Source: Prolixibacteraceae bacterium (lineage in GTDB: Bacteria; Bacteroidota; Bacteroidia; Bacteroidales; Prolixibacteraceae). From it: a DNA stretch of 20,970 bases. Shown piece by piece: positions 1 through 8,256 of this stretch (positions are counted from its first letter, which is position 1; the number at the start of each line of letters is the position of its first letter). The stretch spans positions 1-20,970 of the forward strand of contig SKHV01000116.1 in the NCBI GenBank assembly GCA_007116765.1, given 5' to 3'. Position numbers and translations under genes: made by a program. Under the pieces are notes generated by a model. It did not search any database. It was given only the letters and a program-made list of their open reading frames with translations, and was not told the DNA's origin.

Positions 1-219
1 AAAAATCTTACCCGATCATTAGAGGCAGGAGGAACTCTAACTGCCCCTCTAATTCCGTGGAACAGTAGTGCTGTTTTTGTTTTTGCAACAATTGGTGTTG
101 CGCCAATAAATTATTTTCCTTATGCAATTTTATGCTGGGTTACAATGTTTATAGTTATCCTGTTTGGATTTACAAATATCACCATGGATACATGTGACAA
201 GAAAGAACCGGATGATTAA
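1..219 (+). CDS. nhaC: NhaC-type Na+/H+ antiporter, C-terminal fragment
   Basis: The gene enters from the left edge in frame 1 and stops at a TAA at 217-219, leaving 72 residues. The residues that can be read contain the segment LEAGGTLTAPLIPWNSSAVF, which matches the conserved end of NhaC antiporters (in relatives roughly LEDSGTVTSPLIPWNTCG). A last hydrophobic helix and a short charged tail, KKEPDD, follow. Family members sit in the inner membrane and exchange Na+ for H+. The start, promoter and most membrane segments lie outside the window, so nothing can be said about regulation or neighbours upstream. No terminator directly follows the stop codon; the first good one on this strand is about 510 bases downstream. 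The family call is firm, the exact ion preference is not. Confidence 0.82.
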   Translation, partial: KNLTRSLEAGGTLTAPLIPWNSSAVFVFATIGVAPINYFPYAILCWVTMFIVILFGFTNITMDTCDKKEPDD

Positions 220-300
220 CAATAAATTCAATGTAGCTTTTTTTAACTGCAATACGACGTTATTAATCAAATCCTTAAAGTCTATACAGTCAATATTAAA

Positions 301-596
301 TCAATTAGGGTCTATCTTGATTTTCGAGAAAGCAAACCATTTATTCCCCAAATCTTTTAAGTACGCACCAATGTGATATACTGACTCCTTATCTATTATG
401 ATAAATCTGTCGTGAGATTTACTAAATGCTTTTATTTCAATAGATGGGTATTGTTCATTATGTTTTTTTGGTCAAGTCTCAGTGTTTCGTGAGATTTGAA
501 GTAAAAATCATTGCGCTTACATTTTTGTTCCTTTTCGATAGAAGTTAGTACTTGCCATTTATTCTCAGGTAGCAACCACTCAATATTCGTTTTTAA
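301..596 (-). pseudogene. decayed tail of an ORF6N/RhuM-like protein with PLD-like motif
   Basis: On the minus strand a reading frame ending in TGA at 301-303 encodes a stretch with HDRFIIID (codons at 391-414) followed by YHIGAYLKDLGNKWFAFSK. From memory this matches the conserved C-terminus of Bacteroidota ORF6N-domain / RhuM-like proteins, which end in a phospholipase-D-like module reading RLDLxKHNxQYPPI...HDRFLIID...GASLKDLGKKWFAFSK. The fit is broken by a +/-1 frameshift in the run of seven T at 463-469 (plus strand): the upstream part, ending HETLRLDQK, is open in another frame from 596 down to about 465. No start codon or N-terminal ORF6N domain is present. The short plus-strand reading frame at 164-376 is antisense to this and is not considered real. 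Identification of the tail is fairly good; how far the remnant extends is unsure. Confidence 0.5.
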
Positions 597-730
597 TTAG
601 TAAGCAAACAGTTACTTAGGGTTTGTTGTATTTTTATTCTTAACAAATGAAGGTGCTGATATTCCCTGACTTATTAAAACAATTGTGTGCTTCTTTGTTT
701 CATAAATAAGAATTAGGTTATTATTATTAG

Positions 731-760
731 AACAGCTTGCATTTTGCAGGCTGTTTTTTT
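731..760 (+). terminator. rho-independent terminator
   Basis: The 10-bp stem AACAGCTTGC / GCAGGCTGTT has one G-U pair, a 5-base loop and a run of seven T. The T-run lies on the plus-strand side only. It stands about 510 bases after the nhaC stop with no intact plus-strand gene in between, so it may belong to a gene that has since been lost, or shield the flippase promoter. Confidence 0.8.
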
Positions 761-863
761 ACTTATTCTGCACTTCCATGTCAAAAATTAACAAAAATGA
801 CGTATGAACTACATTGACTGTGTTTTTAATTTTATAAACATTGGAAATATTCAGCAAACATTG

Positions 864-871
864 TTACTTTG
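864..871 (+). promoter_or_regulatory. possible -7 element before the flippase gene
   Basis: TTACTTTG differs at one position from the Bacteroidota -7 consensus TAnnTTTG and lies about 24 bases before the TTG start at 895, which would give a very short leader. No convincing -33 TTTG is seen. Confidence 0.3.
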
Positions 872-894
872 CCTGAAAACCTATTGAAAACACT

Positions 895-2337
895 TTGAAG
901 AGAAAATTTTTCACAAACCTGATTCTGTTATTAGCAGTAAATGTGTTGGTTAAGCCATTTTGGTTATTTGGTATTGACCGAACTGTACAGAATGCAACCG
1001 GCGATGAGTATGGTTTATACTACTCGTTGTTTGCATTGTCAATGACTCTGAACATATTGCTCGACATGGGTATTACCAACTACAATAACCGGAATATTGC
1101 ACGGTATACTCAGTTGTTACCTAAGCATATGGGCAATATCTTAGGAATTAAGTTACTGCTTGGAATAGTGTATGCTATTGTTTGTTTGCTTTGGGCTGCT
1201 TTGGTGGGATACAATAAAATTCAATTCCATCTGCTATTCTTTTTAATATTCAATCAGTTTTTGCTTCAAATGATTTTGTACTTACGTTCAAATTTAAGTG
1301 CGCTGCATTTGTTTGCAACCGATAGCCTGGTGTCGGTGCTCGACAGGCTGTTTATGATACTGTTTTGCGGCATTCTTCTATTCACAAATGTTACGGGAGG
1401 TGTGTTTGAAATTGAATGGTTTGTTTATACCCAAACACTTTCGTATGTGTTGGCTGCGCTCATAATTTTCATAATTGTGTTGAATAAAGCCGGTAAAATT
1501 AGAATCAACTTCAACCCAAAATTCACTTTAGTTTTTTTGAAGCGTACCTATCCTTATGCTATTCTTATTCTTTTAATGTCGTTTTATAATCGCTTCGATA
1601 CGGTGTTGCTAGAGCGTTTGCTCCCGTATAACGAAGGTCTAAGGCAGGTGAGCTTATATGCTCACGGTTTCAGGTTACTAGATGCAACGGTAATGTTTGG
1701 TGTTTTGTTTGCCGGAATGCTGTTGCCAATTTTTTCCAGAATGATAAAAATGAAACAGCCCATTGGCGAGATGGTTAGTTTTGCCTACAGCCTCATCATA
1801 TTTCTTTCACTTACAATTGCAATTTCTTCGTTTTTTTACCGAGTAGAAATAATGGAATGGATGCAATACGACCACGTGGCTGAGTCGGCACCGATTTTTT
1901 CAATTCTTATGTTTGGTTTTATTCCCATAGCCACAACATATATTTTTGGAACACTACTCACTGCCAATGGGAGTATTAAACAGTTGAACATTATGGCTGC
2001 TTTTGGAATGGTTTTAAACATTGGCTTAAATCTTATTTTTATACCTTACTTTCAGGCTCACGGAGCAGCAGTTATAAGTTTATTCACTCAAACATTTACT
2101 GCCATTGCACAGGTTGCCATTGCCGTTCGTATTTTTAAATTTAAGCCCAAATGGAGTCTGATATCACGTATAATTGCATATTCGGCTTTTATTATAATTG
2201 TGGGGTATTTTAGTAAAATGGTGCAAGCACCGTTTTTGGGATACCTTGTCATGCTAATTATTTCTACATTAATCGCATTTCTAATCAGGCTAATTAATTT
2301 AAAAGCCATTTTTCAATTATTAACAAACCGAGAATAA
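895..2337 (+). CDS. polysaccharide/oligosaccharide flippase (MOP superfamily)
   Basis: This 480-residue protein is almost wholly hydrophobic, with about 12-14 predicted membrane helices. Its N-terminus, KPFWLFGIDRTVQN followed by YGLYYSLF and then DMGITNYNNRNIA, is typical of Wzx-like polysaccharide biosynthesis flippases in Bacteroidota. Such proteins move lipid-linked sugars across the inner membrane. The start is TTG at 895: an in-frame TGA lies at 874-876, and no ATG lies between it and the well-conserved N-terminus. No glycosyltransferases or other sugar genes are visible nearby, so this is an orphan flippase whose substrate cannot be inferred. Its stop TAA overlaps the ATG of the next gene by one base (TAATG), which suggests translational coupling. 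Confidence 0.85.
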   Translation: MKRKFFTNLILLLAVNVLVKPFWLFGIDRTVQNATGDEYGLYYSLFALSMTLNILLDMGITNYNNRNIARYTQLLPKHMGNILGIKLLLGIVYAIVCLLWAALVGYNKIQFHLLFFLIFNQFLLQMILYLRSNLSALHLFATDSLVSVLDRLFMILFCGILLFTNVTGGVFEIEWFVYTQTLSYVLAALIIFIIVLNKAGKIRINFNPKFTLVFLKRTYPYAILILLMSFYNRFDTVLLERLLPYNEGLRQVSLYAHGFRLLDATVMFGVLFAGMLLPIFSRMIKMKQPIGEMVSFAYSLIIFLSLTIAISSFFYRVEIMEWMQYDHVAESAPIFSILMFGFIPIATTYIFGTLLTANGSIKQLNIMAAFGMVLNIGLNLIFIPYFQAHGAAVISLFTQTFTAIAQVAIAVRIFKFKPKWSLISRIIAYSAFIIIVGYFSKMVQAPFLGYLVMLIISTLIAFLIRLINLKAIFQLLTNRE

Positions 2338-2978
2338 TGTCACATAGTTACACCCCTGCCGATTTACATGACAGCGATAAATTTGAATTGATTGAAGAGG
2401 TTGCATACAAGGATTTAAAGCCTTTTATTATGCGAACAATTCAAAATCAGTTTAAGTGGCTTAAAATTTATGGGATAATTCAACTGGTTTCTCTCTTTTT
2501 AATGATTGGTATTTTGTCATTCATGATCACATTATCGGTTGATAGCAAAGTGATGAGTGATTCTTTGAAATGGTATTTGGCAGGAATTGCTTTTTCATTT
2601 ACCATTCTGATACCCATTCATGAATTACTGCATGCTCTGGGCTTTTTAATTATGGGTAAGCGAGATATTGGTTTTGGCATGCAGTTGCGAAAATTCATTT
2701 TTTATGCCGAGGCAAATAATCAGGTTATTGATAAAAAACAAATGACAGTTGTGGCTATGGCTCCTTTTGTGGTTGTATTTATTGTTTCGCTAAGCGCTTT
2801 TTTTATGTTGCTTGGAAATCCTGTATCAATGTTGTTTTTGGCAATTTTTTTATTGCATTTTCTGTTTTGTGCCGGCGATGTAGCCATGCTTGCCTATTTC
2901 AATAGTCAAAAAGGATTATACAGTTACGACAGCCGCTCCGAAAAGAAAAGCTATTTTTTTGTGAAACGAATTGATTAG
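2337..2978 (+). CDS. DUF3267-like membrane zincin (putative metalloprotease)
   Basis: The 213-residue protein has about four membrane helices. At the start of its third hydrophobic region it carries HELLH (His95-Glu96...His99), an HExxH zinc motif placed at the membrane face as in DUF3267 putative zincin peptidases. The later GD within LFCAGDVAML (Asp181) could supply a third ligand, as in site-2-protease-like folds. A central segment, GKRDIGFGMQLRKFIFYAEAN, follows the motif, as in this family. The ATG overlaps the stop of the flippase gene, so both are very likely made from one transcript. Substrate and role are unknown; an intramembrane or membrane-proximal protease is an inference from the motif alone. 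Confidence 0.72.
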   Translation: MSHSYTPADLHDSDKFELIEEVAYKDLKPFIMRTIQNQFKWLKIYGIIQLVSLFLMIGILSFMITLSVDSKVMSDSLKWYLAGIAFSFTILIPIHELLHALGFLIMGKRDIGFGMQLRKFIFYAEANNQVIDKKQMTVVAMAPFVVVFIVSLSAFFMLLGNPVSMLFLAIFLLHFLFCAGDVAMLAYFNSQKGLYSYDSRSEKKSYFFVKRID

Positions 2979-3013
2979 TATTTTATTTTGAGTGTCAAAA
3001 ACGATTGAAGAGC

Positions 3014-4360
3014 TTATTTTACTTCATTTTCCATTTCAACATTGTTGGCCTTTATTCCTAAAATCATCAACACAAATGCAATTAATATTAAAATGATAAT
3101 TCCATGGTTGTAGCTGCCTGAAAAACTAAGCGAGAGGCTGAAAATGTATGGTCCCAGCGCACTTGCAATAACGGTCCAGCTCATGGCGTACCCCGATATG
3201 GCTCCCAAATGTTTTGTGCCAAAAAAGCGGGGCCAGGTAACGGTGTTGATTACACTGAAAAGCCCACTCATTATTCCACTGCCAATAATTAGTAGGTAAT
3301 ATGCCGAGGTAATACTCTCGAGAAATATTAACGAAACTCCGGCCATTACAATACCAAGCATATTCACCATAAGTAAGTATTTGAGCTTAATGTAGTCGCT
3401 TAGCCAGCCACCTGCGAAATTAAAAACTACTGCAACAAACGAAGCTGGTAAAAACACAGCAATTGCATTTTCTCGAGTATATCCGGCTTCTATAAATATT
3501 GAAACAACATGAAAAGTAAAAGCAGTAACATATAGTGCATTTATTGCCAAAGCAAGGTTAAATATCCAAAATGAATACTTTTTCAAAGCTTGCTTAAGAG
3601 TAACTATTTTTTCCTTGTCAGGGCTTTGTTTTTGCGAAGCAATATTTTTTCTCTTAGGTAAATTTCCGTCGGGTTTTACACCGCTGTCAGCGGCATTGTC
3701 GCGAAAAACAATAAAGGCAAAAATAACGAATACTATTCCCACAAATAATCCTATTGTGCCCCAGGCACTCCGCCAGCCTCCATAATCGATAAGGTCGTTC
3801 AATAAACGTGGTGTATACGAAAAACCAAACGAAACAAATACACCCATTAGCGCATTGGCCAAACCACGATATTGCTCAAACCATTTCATTACCATGTTCC
3901 GGCTCACCATGGTGAGTATGCCTTGTCCGAAAAATCTCAACCCCCAAAATCCGAATATTAGAAACGATATGGCCACAAAGCTGTGTGTATTTTCACCCAA
4001 CACACTCACTACAGCGTTAGTAATTACATCAATTTTCGACAGTCCAATGGCCATAATGCCAAGCATAAACCCCGAGAGCATAGCCATAACACGGGCTCCA
4101 TATTTGTCGTAATATTTGCCAGCACGGGTAATCATAAAACCACTAATAACCGTACCAATCAGGTAGGCAAAACTTAGCCAGGTACGTTCAATTTGCAGGG
4201 AATCAATCAAGTAATCAGTAAAAACAGAAACGCCCATGGTTTGACCGGGTATGCTCATAAGCACACCAATCGTTCCGGCAGCTAAAATTACCCATCCGTA
4301 GAAAAATGGAAACTTGTTGACCTTATATGGGAATTGAGTTTTTTTAAGATTTATTGCCAT
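3014..4360 (-). CDS. MFS transporter, oxalate/formate- or monocarboxylate-type
   Basis: This 448-residue protein has about 12 membrane helices with a charged central loop near residues 230-255. The opening FPFFYGWVILAAGT and the motif-A-like loop GKYYDKYGAR between helices 2 and 3 place it in the major facilitator superfamily, nearest the OFA/monocarboxylate-porter branch. It would move a small organic acid across the inner membrane, but the substrate cannot be read from sequence. It is convergent with the DUF3267 gene (35 bases between stops) and divergent from the relA-like gene. A perfect TAnnTTTG -7 element lies about 50 bases upstream on its strand. Confidence 0.82.
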   Translation of the reverse strand: MAINLKKTQFPYKVNKFPFFYGWVILAAGTIGVLMSIPGQTMGVSVFTDYLIDSLQIERTWLSFAYLIGTVISGFMITRAGKYYDKYGARVMAMLSGFMLGIMAIGLSKIDVITNAVVSVLGENTHSFVAISFLIFGFWGLRFFGQGILTMVSRNMVMKWFEQYRGLANALMGVFVSFGFSYTPRLLNDLIDYGGWRSAWGTIGLFVGIVFVIFAFIVFRDNAADSGVKPDGNLPKRKNIASQKQSPDKEKIVTLKQALKKYSFWIFNLALAINALYVTAFTFHVVSIFIEAGYTRENAIAVFLPASFVAVVFNFAGGWLSDYIKLKYLLMVNMLGIVMAGVSLIFLESITSAYYLLIIGSGIMSGLFSVINTVTWPRFFGTKHLGAISGYAMSWTVIASALGPYIFSLSLSFSGSYNHGIIILILIAFVLMILGIKANNVEMENEVK

Positions 4361-4410
4361 AGTGATGCCTTTTGCAGTTCATTAGTATGCTGTTTCAGAG
4401 ATTTTTTTTG

Positions 4411-4418
4411 CAAAAGTA
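4411..4418 (-). promoter_or_regulatory. -7 promoter element of the MFS transporter gene
   Basis: On the minus strand this reads TACTTTTG, a full match to TAnnTTTG, and ends about 50 bases before the ATG at 4358-4360. No clear -33 TTTG at the usual 19-21 base spacing is seen. Confidence 0.5.
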
Positions 4419-4581
4419 TCGAAAATATTGCAAGTCTCTTTTACTAGAGTATTTAAAATCACAGTAATAAAAAAGTGTTAAGAATTACCAAATGGATGAA
4501 CACAGTTTTGAACTCATGTTAAAGCAACATTATTCAGTTTACTTTCAGCTTATAAAAACTACAAAAGCATGCTTTATTTTC

Positions 4582-4589
4582 TATTTTTG
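4582..4589 (+). promoter_or_regulatory. -7 promoter element of the relA-like gene
   Basis: TATTTTTG is a full match to the Bacteroidota -7 consensus TAnnTTTG. It lies 19 bases before the ATG at 4609, implying a leader of only about a dozen bases. The -33 element is not recognisable. Confidence 0.5.
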
Positions 4590-4608
4590 TTGTAAATGAA
4601 AGGGTAAA

Positions 4609-6807
4609 ATGTCAGAATTAAACAATTTAAAATTTGAGAAGGCTTTGTCCGAATTGCTTGATGTGTGCGCGCAAAGCAGTGTAGTTTCTGATTTAGACAA
4701 AATTGAGAAAGCTGCACGTGTGGCTTACGATATTTTGGGCAATACCTGCTGGGAAGACAATAATCCTATCATATTTCACTCTATTGATGTGGCACGTGTT
4801 ATTGCGCACGAAATAGGTTTTGGCACCGATTCCATAATTGCAGCTGTTTTGCACAACGTGTTCGAAAGCTCAAACGATAAAGACGAACTTATTGCAAAGC
4901 TGCCTCAAATGTTTGGCGATGTGGTTTTTCAGCTTCTCGAGGGATTGTTTAAAATCAACTCAATTGATACGGTTACCATATCGGTACACTCCGAAAATTT
5001 TAGGCGTTTAATGCTTACTCTGGCAGGAGATATAAGGGTTGTGCTCATAAAAATTGCCGACAGGCTTGTGGATATGCGCAACCTTGATATATTGCCACCC
5101 GAACTTCAAAACAAATACGCTACCGAAACATCGTATTTATATGCGCCCCTAGCACATCGGATGGGAATATACGGTATAAAGTCCGAACTCGAAGATTTGT
5201 CCCTGAAGTATCTTCGTCCCGGCGATTATCTCAACATTGTGCAAAAGCTTGAAGAGACAAGTGAAGAACGCCGGAAATTCGTTTCAGCGTTTGTGAAACC
5301 TATTGAGTCAAAACTCAAAGTCCGTAATTTTAAGTTTGACATGAAAGCTCGCACCAAATCAATTTATTCGATATGGAATAAAATGAAAAAGTCAAAGGTG
5401 AGCTTTGAAGAGGTGTTCGACTTGTTTGCAATACGAGTTATTCTCGATACGATACCTGAAAACGAAAAATCGGAATGCTGGCAGGTTTACTCCGTTGTAA
5501 CCGAGGAATATCAGCCAAATCCCGAACGTATGCGCGACTGGATTTCCATCCCCAAATCGAATGGGTATGAATCGTTGCATACCACTGTAATGGGGCCGCA
5601 CGGAAAATGGGTTGAAGTGCAAATTCGCACCTTGCGCATGGATGAAATAGCCGAAAAGGGGATGGCTGCTCACTGGAAATACAAAGGTGGAAAAGGAAAT
5701 GTAGAACTCGATAACTGGCTGGCACACATTCGCGAGGTGCTTGAAAGCCCCGAATCCGATCCAAATGCGTTGTTGCAGGAGTTTAAAACAAATATTTACG
5801 ACGACGAAGTATTTGTGTTTACTCCAATGGGCGATCTGAAAAAACTCTCGGCAGGATCTACTATTCTCGACTTTGCATACGAAATACATTCCGACCTGGG
5901 TGATAAATGCGTGGGTGGTAAAGTGAATAACCGAAAGGTTTCTATTAAATATAAATTGAAGAATGGCGACCAGGTTATTATTGAAACCTCGAACAACCAA
6001 AAACCAAAAATAGACTGGCTCGACTTTGTAGTTACCTCAAAAGCCAAAAGCCGGATTAAAGCCAGTTTAAACGAAGATAAGAAGCGTGAAGCTCTAAACG
6101 GAAAAGAAATTGTAAAACGCAAATTCAAAAACTGGAAAATTGACTACACCGACGAGGTAATTCGAAAACTCTTGAGTGAACTCAAGTTCAAATCGGCTCA
6201 GGATATGTATTATGCCGTGTCAGTTGGTAGTCTCGAAGCTTTGCAGCTTAAAAATATCTTGCGTGAAAAGGCGGAAGCACCTAAAGCAAAAGAGGTATTA
6301 GGCGAGTTGCTGCCAAAAAAGGAAATTGAAAACCTGGCATTCGACAGCACCGACGAGTTTTTGGTGATCGACAAAAACCTTAAAAACATAAACTATAAGC
6401 TAGCTCAATGCTGTAACCCAATATTTGGCGATAGTATTTTTGGTTTTATTACCATTCGCGATGGAATAAAAATTCACCGCGAAAACTGCCCAAATGCTAA
6501 ACAAATGAAAGAACGATATCCATATCGTTTCATTAAAGCAAAGTGGCAGGATAACAAGCAAAACAACTCATTCCAGGCTACAATTCATATGTCGGGTGCC
6601 GACAGGCAGGGCTTGGTAGGGGATATTTCGTACATTATTGCTAAAGATTTGGGTGTACAAATGCGCTCAATCAATATCGATGCAAAAAATGGAAATTTTG
6701 AGGGTGTTATGCGTATTTTTGTGAACAATGTTGAGCACCTCGACTTTTTAATTCATAAGCTTAAAAACTTAAAGGGAATTGACCATGTTTCGAGAGGTGA
6801 TTATTAG
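4609..6807 (+). CDS. relA: RelA/SpoT-family (p)ppGpp synthetase with degenerate hydrolase site
   Basis: The 732-residue protein has the full RSH layout. An HD hydrolase-like domain covers about residues 30-200. The synthetase domain is at about 240-360, with RTKSIYSIWNKM, DLFAIRVI and SNGYESLHTTVMGP...VEVQIRT...AAHWKYK. A TGS domain is at about 400-465, a conserved-cysteine zinc-finger-like segment with AQCCNP sits near 600, and a C-terminal ACT domain covers the last 80 residues. It should make the alarmone (p)ppGpp from ATP and GDP/GTP. In the HD domain the usual HDxxED reads HNVFES: Asp becomes Asn83 and the second Asp becomes Ser87. The usual LHNMRTL reads LVDMRNL. His57, His82 and Asp151 remain. 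Loss of a metal ligand argues against pyrophosphohydrolase activity, so this is probably a synthetase-only enzyme that needs a separate hydrolase elsewhere in the genome. A small TPR gene follows after 27 bases. Confidence 0.9.
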   Translation: MSELNNLKFEKALSELLDVCAQSSVVSDLDKIEKAARVAYDILGNTCWEDNNPIIFHSIDVARVIAHEIGFGTDSIIAAVLHNVFESSNDKDELIAKLPQMFGDVVFQLLEGLFKINSIDTVTISVHSENFRRLMLTLAGDIRVVLIKIADRLVDMRNLDILPPELQNKYATETSYLYAPLAHRMGIYGIKSELEDLSLKYLRPGDYLNIVQKLEETSEERRKFVSAFVKPIESKLKVRNFKFDMKARTKSIYSIWNKMKKSKVSFEEVFDLFAIRVILDTIPENEKSECWQVYSVVTEEYQPNPERMRDWISIPKSNGYESLHTTVMGPHGKWVEVQIRTLRMDEIAEKGMAAHWKYKGGKGNVELDNWLAHIREVLESPESDPNALLQEFKTNIYDDEVFVFTPMGDLKKLSAGSTILDFAYEIHSDLGDKCVGGKVNNRKVSIKYKLKNGDQVIIETSNNQKPKIDWLDFVVTSKAKSRIKASLNEDKKREALNGKEIVKRKFKNWKIDYTDEVIRKLLSELKFKSAQDMYYAVSVGSLEALQLKNILREKAEAPKAKEVLGELLPKKEIENLAFDSTDEFLVIDKNLKNINYKLAQCCNPIFGDSIFGFITIRDGIKIHRENCPNAKQMKERYPYRFIKAKWQDNKQNNSFQATIHMSGADRQGLVGDISYIIAKDLGVQMRSINIDAKNGNFEGVMRIFVNNVEHLDFLIHKLKNLKGIDHVSRGDY

Positions 6808-6834
6808 AATTTCTAACTTTGGAACGATAATTGA

Positions 6835-7116
6835 ATGATTAATAAGGAAATTGAAAAAGCCCGAATTGAATTCGAACTTGGCAGCTTGGATAAAAGCTTG
6901 CTCATTGTCGACAAAATTTTGCACGACGATGGAAACAATATTGAGGCTTTAATAATTAAAGCACAAGTATATTATAAACAGCAAAAGTGGGGGGATACAC
7001 TCAATTTACTTAACCAAGTGCTTGATATTGAAGAAAACAATAAAATTGCTCTTTCGTTAAAGCAAATGGTTATGGGCATTGTAAAGTTTTGGCATAAAGA
7101 TAATTATAACCCATAG
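6835..7116 (+). CDS. small TPR-repeat protein
   Basis: This soluble 93-residue protein is built of about two tetratricopeptide-type helix pairs: FELGSLDKSLLIVDKIL, then IEALIIKAQVYYKQQKWGDTLNLLNQVL. There is no signal peptide or membrane segment, so it is cytoplasmic and probably a protein-binding adaptor. It starts 27 bases after the relA-like stop with no promoter or terminator between them, so it is likely co-transcribed. A link to stringent-response control is suggested only by position. ATG at 6835 is the only sensible start before the first repeat. A hairpin follows at 7121-7165. Confidence 0.72.
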   Translation: MINKEIEKARIEFELGSLDKSLLIVDKILHDDGNNIEALIIKAQVYYKQQKWGDTLNLLNQVLDIEENNKIALSLKQMVMGIVKFWHKDNYNP

Positions 7117-7120
7117 GCAA

Positions 7121-7165
7121 GCATTTTAAACCTTCGCATCATTGATGTAAAATGCCCTATTTTTA
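7121..7165 (+). terminator. possible terminator of the relA-like operon
   Basis: An 8-bp inverted repeat, GCATTTTA (7121-7128) / TAAAATGC (7148-7155), encloses an inner CATC/GATG pair and is followed by a T-rich CCTATTTTTA tract. The stem is AT-rich and has an internal loop, so it is a weak candidate. Confidence 0.4.
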
Positions 7166-7204
7166 TAAAATGAATATTTTTTTTTCATAAAAAATCATTT
7201 TCAT

Positions 7205-7212
7205 TATCTTTG
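7205..7212 (+). promoter_or_regulatory. -7 promoter element of the exported TPR gene
   Basis: TATCTTTG fully matches TAnnTTTG and lies 57 bases before the ATG at 7269. The region upstream is T/A-rich without a clear -33 TTTG. Confidence 0.5.
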
Positions 7213-7268
7213 GATGCCACTTTGAAAGAATTAACTGGTAAATAATCACATTTATAAAAGAACATAGT

Positions 7269-8081
7269 ATGATGAAGAGAATAATTTTAGCATTGTTTGT
7301 TGTCTCAATTTTTTCAAGCTCATTTGCACAGGATTTGAGTGAAGGTTTGCAAGCCAAAAATGATGGTAACGACGCATTTCGTAACCGCGATTATGTTGAA
7401 GCAATCCAATATTGGGATAAATACCTGAATTCAGGAGAAGAAGAAGCAGAAGATGATTTCAGTACACAACAGCTTATAGTGAGAAGTCACAGGTTAGCCG
7501 CCGATGCATTCCTTCAGGAAAGAGATTTTAAATCGGCTTACGATTATTATCAAAAATATCTTGAAATTGGTGGAGATGAAGCTGCCGAAGATGGAGGCGT
7601 AGCTTATAATATGGCTATTAGTGCCAGTAGGTTAGACAATAACGAAGAAGCACTCAGGCTTTTTAAACGCGCCGTTGAACTAAACAGCCGTGCCGACTTG
7701 AGTATGCTTTACATTGCCAATATTTATCGTGGCGAAGGCAATGAAGAAAAAATGATAGCCACATTGCGCGAAGCATTAGAAAAATATCCTCAAAGTAATC
7801 AACGCTCACGCATGATAAGCATGTTGGTAAATCCAATGCTACGAGAAGCTTCAGAGCCTTTCAACGAAGCCAACGAGCTGGCTCGCAATGCTGCTGGTGG
7901 AAGCCCTAACGATTACATCGCTAACATGTCAAAAGCCGTTTCAAAATTTGAAGAGGCAATTCCTTTGTTTGAAGAAGTGTTGAAATACGACCCACGTAAC
8001 GAGACTGCTCAAACTTACTTGGCTGCAAGCCGTGATAATATCAGAGCTTTCAATGATTATAAAGACAGTTTAGACAATTAG
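7269..8081 (+). CDS. exported tetratricopeptide-repeat protein
   Basis: The protein has 270 residues. An N-terminal signal peptide, MMKRIILALFVVSIFSSSFAQ, has a likely cut after the AQ-type site common in Bacteroidota, so the mature protein is periplasmic or outer-membrane associated. Several TPR-like helix pairs follow, for example NRDYVEAIQYWDKYLN, RDFKSAYDYYQKYLEIGG and NNEEALRLFKRAVELN, and a last one around EEAIPLFEEVLKYDP. The repeats suggest a scaffold for protein complexes; no catalytic motif is seen. Two ATGs stand in tandem at 7269 and 7272 and the choice does not alter the signal peptide. It has its own promoter element at 7205 and a strong terminator at 8111, so it is probably a single-gene transcript. 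Confidence 0.8.
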   Translation: MMKRIILALFVVSIFSSSFAQDLSEGLQAKNDGNDAFRNRDYVEAIQYWDKYLNSGEEEAEDDFSTQQLIVRSHRLAADAFLQERDFKSAYDYYQKYLEIGGDEAAEDGGVAYNMAISASRLDNNEEALRLFKRAVELNSRADLSMLYIANIYRGEGNEEKMIATLREALEKYPQSNQRSRMISMLVNPMLREASEPFNEANELARNAAGGSPNDYIANMSKAVSKFEEAIPLFEEVLKYDPRNETAQTYLAASRDNIRAFNDYKDSLDN

Positions 8082-8110
8082 AAACACTTTATAAAACACA
8101 CAAAAAAAAA

Positions 8111-8139
8111 TCAGTTCGAGCGCGAACTGATTTTTTTTT
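8111..8139 (+). terminator. rho-independent terminator
   Basis: A perfect 8-bp stem, TCAGTTCG / CGAACTGA, with a 4-base loop has an A-run before it and nine T after it. It can act in both directions. It closes the exported TPR gene. Confidence 0.9.
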
Positions 8140-8256
8140 CTCTGTTAGGATAACGTTTCATTGCAGTTTGTATTGAGGAACAGCAATACATTTACATGCT
8201 CAAATGCATTGTTTTATAAAAGAATATAGAAAACCAATTACACAAATTTTACACAA

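Larger units (their letters stand above)
597..894. other. intergenic stretch without an intact gene
   Basis: No intact reading frame of useful length is seen. The minus strand has a start-less open stretch ending in TAA at 612-614 that reads ...YETKKHTIVLISQGISAPSF..., which may be another decayed piece linked to the neighbouring pseudogene, but I cannot assign it. The stretch also holds the terminator hairpin at 731-760 and a likely promoter element just before the flippase gene. Confidence 0.5.

Noticed and set aside
164..376. Plus-strand 70-codon reading frame after nhaC
   Set aside because: It begins inside the nhaC end in another frame and lies antisense to the recognisable ORF6N/PLD-like tail; its own translation has no familiar motif.
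5392..6000. 202-codon minus-strand reading frame inside the relA-like gene
   Set aside because: It is antisense to the conserved synthetase and TGS domains; the translation is low in motif content and is a shadow of the codon use of the real gene.
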